Positions 5,665 to 9,739 of a stretch of 9,739 nt of DNA are shown here, in pieces. The notes below the pieces were generated by a model. It was given only the letters and a program-made list of their open reading frames with translations. It was not told the DNA's origin and made no database searches. The position numbers and the translations under genes were made by a program. Positions within the stretch are counted from its first letter, which is position 1. Each line of letters begins with the position of its first letter. This DNA is from an uncultured Bacteroidales bacterium (GTDB lineage: Bacteria > Bacteroidota > Bacteroidia > Bacteroidales > Muribaculaceae): positions 1 through 9,739 of the forward strand of contig CAMWNL010000027.1 of NCBI GenBank assembly GCA_947175585.1, given 5' to 3'.

Positions 5665-8600
5665 ATGAAGAAACTTAAAAATTCTATTGCCAAATGCGCA
5701 TTGCTCGCAATCATGACGCTGCTTTGCTCGATAGGAGCTTATGCACAAAGCGTGATTACGGGAACTGTTGTCGATACCGACAACGAACCGCTGCCTGGTG
5801 TCTCGGTTCTAATTAAGGGCTCCAACAAGAGCGTCGTGACCGACATCGACGGTAAATACTCTATCAGCGCAAAAAAAGGCGACGTGATTATCTTCCGCTT
5901 CATCGGCATGAAGCAGGTCGAAGAGAAAGTCAACGGATCGTCTATCAATGTTACAATGTCTGACGACATCGGCAACCTCGACGAGGTCGTTGTCGTTGGT
6001 TACGGCACTCAGCGCAAAGCGAGCATCACCGGTGCGATCGCCACTGTCAATGACACCGAGCTTCTCAAATCACCGACCATGTCAATGTCTAACGTTGTCG
6101 GCGCACGTGTTTCGGGTGTCGCTGCAGTGCAGTCTACCGGTCAGCCCGGCTATGACGGCGCATCTATCACAATGCGCGGTCAGGGCAACATTATTTATGT
6201 AATTGACGGTGTACGACGCACATCTTCTGACTTCAACAACATTGATCCTAACGAAATCGAGTCAATATCAGTGCTTAAAGACGCGTCGGCTGTGGCCGTT
6301 TACGGTCTCGACGCCAACGGTGCATTCATCGTAACCACCAAACGCGGCAGTGCCGGCAAAACTCAGATTTCATATTCAGGATCTGCAGGTTTCAGCGAGA
6401 ACGCCGTTAAACAGGAGTGGCTCGATGGTCCCGGCTTCGCTTACTGGTATAACAAAGCTTTGACACTCAACGGCAAGGAAGCAAAATTCTCAGAAGCTCA
6501 GGTTCAGAAGATGATTGACGGCGTCGACGGTTGGGGCAACACCGACTGGTATGCCAAGATGTACGGCACAGGTTTCCGTACTCACCATAACCTTTCTGCT
6601 ACCGGCGGCAACGACCGCATGAGCTACTTCGCTTCAATCGGTTACTTCAAGGAAGACGGTAACCTCGACGGTTACAATTATGACCGCTATAACCTGCGCG
6701 CCAACATCAACTCAAAGATTACAAGCAACCTTACCTTTGACCTCGGTGTTTCAGGCCGTATCGAGAACCGCCAGTCTCCTGCGTTCGGAACCGGCAAGGA
6801 TGACTTCCTCAACATTCCTCAGCAGATTGTCAGCATGTATCCCTTCCTCCCGATGACAGCTATAGCTGATAACGGCAAGGAGTATTCAACGGGCGCTCAA
6901 GGCTGGACTCCTGACAATAACGCTATGGGTGCTATTCACGAGAGCGGTTATTCTCGTGACCGCACAGCATTTGTGTCAGCCAACATGACTCTCCGTTATG
7001 ACGCTCCCTTCCTCAAGGGTCTTACGTTGAAGTTCCTCGGTGGCTATGACATGTCTTATACATTTACCAAGTATCTCCGCTATCCGTTCCAGCACTTGCT
7101 CGCCAACATCGACGATATCAATCTCGATACTGACAAGATGCCATACAAACTTGTGGACGCCCACCAGGGCTATAACAGCATCATGCTTAACGAGGCTGCC
7201 TCTAACAGCTGGACTATCACAACACAGTCAAGCATCGGCTATGATAACAAATTCGGCGATCACAGTGTCAGCGCGCTCGCAGTACTCGAAACCCGTCAGC
7301 TCAAATCCAACGGTCTCGGAGCCGGTGGCTACGGTCTTGACTTCATCTCTCTTGACGAACTGTCCAAACTCACCAACGTCAACGGTAACGGCGAAACCAA
7401 AGTTCCGTCAATTTCCGGTTCAAGTTCCGAGTCTCGCGTAGCAGGTCTCGTAGGTCGAATCAATTATGCCTACGCTGACAAATACTTCTTCGAGGCAACT
7501 ATGCGTTACGACGGCAGCTATCTGTTTGGCGGCATGAACAAACGTTGGGTCGCTCTGCCGGGTGTATCAGTCGGCTGGCGTATCAGCCAGGAAAAATTCT
7601 GGGATATTGATTGGATCAACGACCTCAAGTTCCGATTCGCCGTCGGCGAAACAGCTACCAGCGGTCTTGGCCCGTTCCAATGGCTAACCACAATGGCTCT
7701 TAATAAAAACGCCGTTATCATCGGTGGCACACCTTTGACATTCTTCTCTGCCGGCGGTCTTGGAAACCCTAACCTCTCATGGGCGAAATGTACAAACTAC
7801 AATGCCGGTTTCAACGTGTTGATGTTCCAGGGTAAATTAGGATTGGAATTTGACGTCTTCTATAAATACGAACACGATCTTCTGACCACCGCTACCGGAG
7901 CTTACCCCCTTTCAATGGGCGGTTATTACTACGCTACAGCCAACGGCAATAAGAAAGACTATAAGGGTGTCGACATCACCTTTACCCACAACAACCGTGT
8001 AGGCGATTTCACTTATGGCGTTAAAGTGATCTACTCTTATGCTTACGGCCGCTGGCTGAAATACATGGCCGATAGCGAAAACGCTCCCGAGTGGGATCGT
8101 GTGACCGGTACTCAGATCGGCGCCAAGCGAGGTCTTCTCTCTGACGGTCTGTTCCAGACTCAGGAAGAAATCGATAACGCTGTGCTCGTTGACGGTTACG
8201 CCGTTAAACCCGGTTATATCAAATATGTTGACCGTAACGGCGACGGCAAGATTATCCGTAAAGGCGAATACAGCGACTGCGGTTACATCGGCCGCAGCTC
8301 TGTGCCGACTTCGACTGGCTCTATCGACCTCTTCGGCAACTGGAAAGGCATTGACCTCGACTTGCTTTGGGCATGGGGTCTCGGCCACGACGTTGCGATC
8401 ACAGGCCAGTATGACAGTAGCGGCACAATGGACCATACGGTCTACACCAAGCCATTCTACGAAGGTGGCAACGCTCCCCGTTATCTTGTCGAGAACTCTT
8501 GGACCCCCGAGAACACCGGAGCATACTTCCCCCGTCTCGAAGTTTCGCCCTACTCTCAGAACAATGCGATTTCTTCCGACTATTGGTACAAGAGAGGTGA

Positions 8601-8820
8601 TTACCTGCGTCTCAAGACAGCTCAGATCGGTTACACATTCCCTCAGAAGCTTATCGGCCGTTCGGGCATCACTCGTCTGAGAATCTACGCAGAGGGCTAC
8701 AACCTCTTGACATTCAGCGGACTTAACAAATATAACATTGACCCCGAATCGCCTGCTGTCAATAACGGTTACTATCCGCAGCAGCGTTCATATTCATTCG
8801 GTATCAACTTGTCATTCTAA
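5665..8820 (+). CDS. SusC-like TonB-dependent outer membrane transporter (SusC/RagA family)
   Basis: Outer-membrane porin that, with its SusD lipoprotein lid, imports oligosaccharides or similar large nutrients using TonB energy. The 1051-residue product has a signal peptide with likely cleavage after AYA (27/28), a carboxypeptidase-regulatory-like beta domain (about 29-100: ITGTVVDTDNEPLPGVSVLIKG), the TonB box region DEVVVVGYGTQRK at 106-118, a plug (to about 230, with MRGQGNIIYVIDGV at 170-183 and LKDASAVAVYGLDANG), and a 22-strand-type barrel ending in aromatic Phe (YSFGINLSF). DRNGDGKI at 856-863 is the calcium-loop-like motif common in this family. No N-terminal STN domain is present, so it is unlikely to signal to an anti-sigma factor. 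ATG 5665 is the first in frame with a proper signal peptide; no Shine-Dalgarno precedes it. The substrate cannot be told. Gene symbol left blank because true SusC is the starch protein. Confidence 0.96.
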   Translation: MKKLKNSIAKCALLAIMTLLCSIGAYAQSVITGTVVDTDNEPLPGVSVLIKGSNKSVVTDIDGKYSISAKKGDVIIFRFIGMKQVEEKVNGSSINVTMSDDIGNLDEVVVVGYGTQRKASITGAIATVNDTELLKSPTMSMSNVVGARVSGVAAVQSTGQPGYDGASITMRGQGNIIYVIDGVRRTSSDFNNIDPNEIESISVLKDASAVAVYGLDANGAFIVTTKRGSAGKTQISYSGSAGFSENAVKQEWLDGPGFAYWYNKALTLNGKEAKFSEAQVQKMIDGVDGWGNTDWYAKMYGTGFRTHHNLSATGGNDRMSYFASIGYFKEDGNLDGYNYDRYNLRANINSKITSNLTFDLGVSGRIENRQSPAFGTGKDDFLNIPQQIVSMYPFLPMTAIADNGKEYSTGAQGWTPDNNAMGAIHESGYSRDRTAFVSANMTLRYDAPFLKGLTLKFLGGYDMSYTFTKYLRYPFQHLLANIDDINLDTDKMPYKLVDAHQGYNSIMLNEAASNSWTITTQSSIGYDNKFGDHSVSALAVLETRQLKSNGLGAGGYGLDFISLDELSKLTNVNGNGETKVPSISGSSSESRVAGLVGRINYAYADKYFFEATMRYDGSYLFGGMNKRWVALPGVSVGWRISQEKFWDIDWINDLKFRFAVGETATSGLGPFQWLTTMALNKNAVIIGGTPLTFFSAGGLGNPNLSWAKCTNYNAGFNVLMFQGKLGLEFDVFYKYEHDLLTTATGAYPLSMGGYYYATANGNKKDYKGVDITFTHNNRVGDFTYGVKVIYSYAYGRWLKYMADSENAPEWDRVTGTQIGAKRGLLSDGLFQTQEEIDNAVLVDGYAVKPGYIKYVDRNGDGKIIRKGEYSDCGYIGRSSVPTSTGSIDLFGNWKGIDLDLLWAWGLGHDVAITGQYDSSGTMDHTVYTKPFYEGGNAPRYLVENSWTPENTGAYFPRLEVSPYSQNNAISSDYWYKRGDYLRLKTAQIGYTFPQKLIGRSGITRLRIYAEGYNLLTFSGLNKYNIDPESPAVNNGYYPQQRSYSFGINLSF

Positions 8821-8843
8821 TAATCTGAGATTTGCTTAATACA

Positions 8844-9739
8844 ATGAAAAGAAATTTCATCAAAATAATTTCATGCATCGCTATTACAGCGGCAGCCACC
8901 TCTTGCAACGACTGGCTTGATGGCGTTCCCAACAAAAATAGCATCAGCGAAGAGACCGTCTGGGATACCCCTGAAAATGCTTCAGCTTACGTTTCAGGCT
9001 TCTATACCTTCATTGATAAATACGGCCAGTTTGGAGGAAACCAATATTCGGGAGCCTTGACAGAAGCTCTCACCGACGCGTTCAAATACGGTAGCTCAGC
9101 TCTCGTAGCTCGCGGCGGACATAATAACCAATATGTTATGATGCCCGAGGTTATCACTGTCGGCTCTCACTACTATTCAGTGTGGAGCACAGCCTACGGC
9201 AATATCCGCCGCATAAACCAGTTCCTTCGCGATATGGAGAAATACTCTACATTCGACGAAGAGTCTGAAAAAATCTGGGAAGCTCAGGCTCGCTTCTTCC
9301 GCGCATACGTATACTTCCAGCTTGCCAAGCGTCACCCGGGCGTGATTCTCTATGATGAACTGCCCACTGACGGTCAGCGCGACCGCGCAACCGAAGAGGA
9401 GACTTGGGACTTCATCGAACAAGACCTTGACTTCGCTGCCTCTGTCCTCCCAAAGGCCTGGCCATCAAGCGACGAAGGCCGTATCACCTACGGCGCCGTC
9501 ATGGGCTTCAAGTCTCGCGTGATGCTCTATGCCAAGCGCTGGCAGAAGGCTTATGATGCAGCCGCTGAAGTTGAAAAGCTTGAGCAGGAAGGCATTTATG
9601 GTCTCGTCAACGACTACACACAGGCTTGGAAAGGCAAGAATAAAGAAGCGCTCATACAGTTCTTCTATGCTATAAACAATGGTCCTGCTCACGCTTTCGA
9701 CAAAAACTATGTGCCCGAATGTGACGGCTATGCTTACGG
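8844..9739 (+). CDS. SusD-like nutrient-binding outer membrane lipoprotein (3' end outside window)
   Basis: Surface lipoprotein that caps the SusC-like porin and captures its substrate. Only the first 298 codons are in the window; full SusD proteins have about 500-600 residues. The N terminus MKRNFIKIISCIAITAAATSC is a lipoprotein signal peptide with the lipidated Cys at 21, followed by NDWLDGVPN, the usual acidic start of SusD proteins and a plausible surface-export signal. Family features: TVWDTPENASAYVSGFY near 38-54, the helical-repeat stretch WEAQARFFRAYVYFQLAKRH (145-164) followed by PGVILYDELP, and GRITYGAVMGFKSRVMLYA (212-230). It begins 23 bp after the susC stop, so both are surely one transcript. 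No Shine-Dalgarno; the upstream bases are A/T-rich, as is common in this phylum. No stop or frameshift appears up to the edge. Confidence 0.95.
   Translation, partial: MKRNFIKIISCIAITAAATSCNDWLDGVPNKNSISEETVWDTPENASAYVSGFYTFIDKYGQFGGNQYSGALTEALTDAFKYGSSALVARGGHNNQYVMMPEVITVGSHYYSVWSTAYGNIRRINQFLRDMEKYSTFDEESEKIWEAQARFFRAYVYFQLAKRHPGVILYDELPTDGQRDRATEEETWDFIEQDLDFAASVLPKAWPSSDEGRITYGAVMGFKSRVMLYAKRWQKAYDAAAEVEKLEQEGIYGLVNDYTQAWKGKNKEALIQFFYAINNGPAHAFDKNYVPECDGYAY

Noticed and set aside
7912..8436. Minus-strand open frame of 174 codons opposite the susC-like gene
   Set aside because: It is fully antisense to a conserved barrel region, its translation is unlike any family I know, and no start signal is visible.
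1..9739. CRISPR arrays, tRNA or rRNA genes, insertion sequences, phage or defence genes
   Set aside because: No regularly spaced repeats, structural RNA signatures, transposase-like frames or defence domains were seen on either strand.

Overview
The window looks like chromosome from a Gram-negative Bacteroidota, most likely a Bacteroidales gut-type bacterium. Three things point there: a complete SusC-like TonB-dependent porin followed by a SusD-like lipoprotein, a long (489-residue) RodA, and a perfect TAnnTTTG promoter element of the Bacteroides primary-sigma type in front of the SusC gene. Genus cannot be fixed by reading; Muribaculaceae is a guess based only on general sequence flavour. 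All convincing genes are on the + strand.

Left part (3-5347): the cell-shape (elongasome) operon in its classical order, mreB (3' part only), mreC, mreD, mrdA (PBP2), rodA. The genes are very tightly packed: a 21-bp gap between mreB and mreC, 4-bp ATGA and GTGA overlaps at mreC/mreD and mreD/mrdA, and a 20-bp overlap at mrdA/rodA. Together they encode the MreB filament, the MreC/MreD membrane linker, and the RodA polymerase with its PBP2 transpeptidase, which build lateral wall peptidoglycan. All expected catalytic motifs are present, so the genes look intact and functional.

Middle (5348-5664): an AT-rich gap of 317 bp that separates two transcription units. It holds a candidate terminator stem-loop for the shape operon, a predicted promoter for the susC-like gene, a 7-bp perfect inverted repeat just downstream of it, and a leader of roughly 165 nt without a Shine-Dalgarno sequence.

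Right part (5665-9739): a susC-like/susD-like pair, the outer-membrane import machine typical of polysaccharide (or other glycan/peptide) utilisation loci. SusC is complete (1051 aa). SusD begins 23 bp later and runs off the right edge after 298 codons. Enzymes and regulators that would reveal the substrate lie outside the window.

I found no evidence for a new type of system. The points most worth a second look are the dyad next to the susC promoter, the unusually short plug segment in the SusC protein, the Cys/His cluster in PBP2 and the large extra membrane region in RodA.
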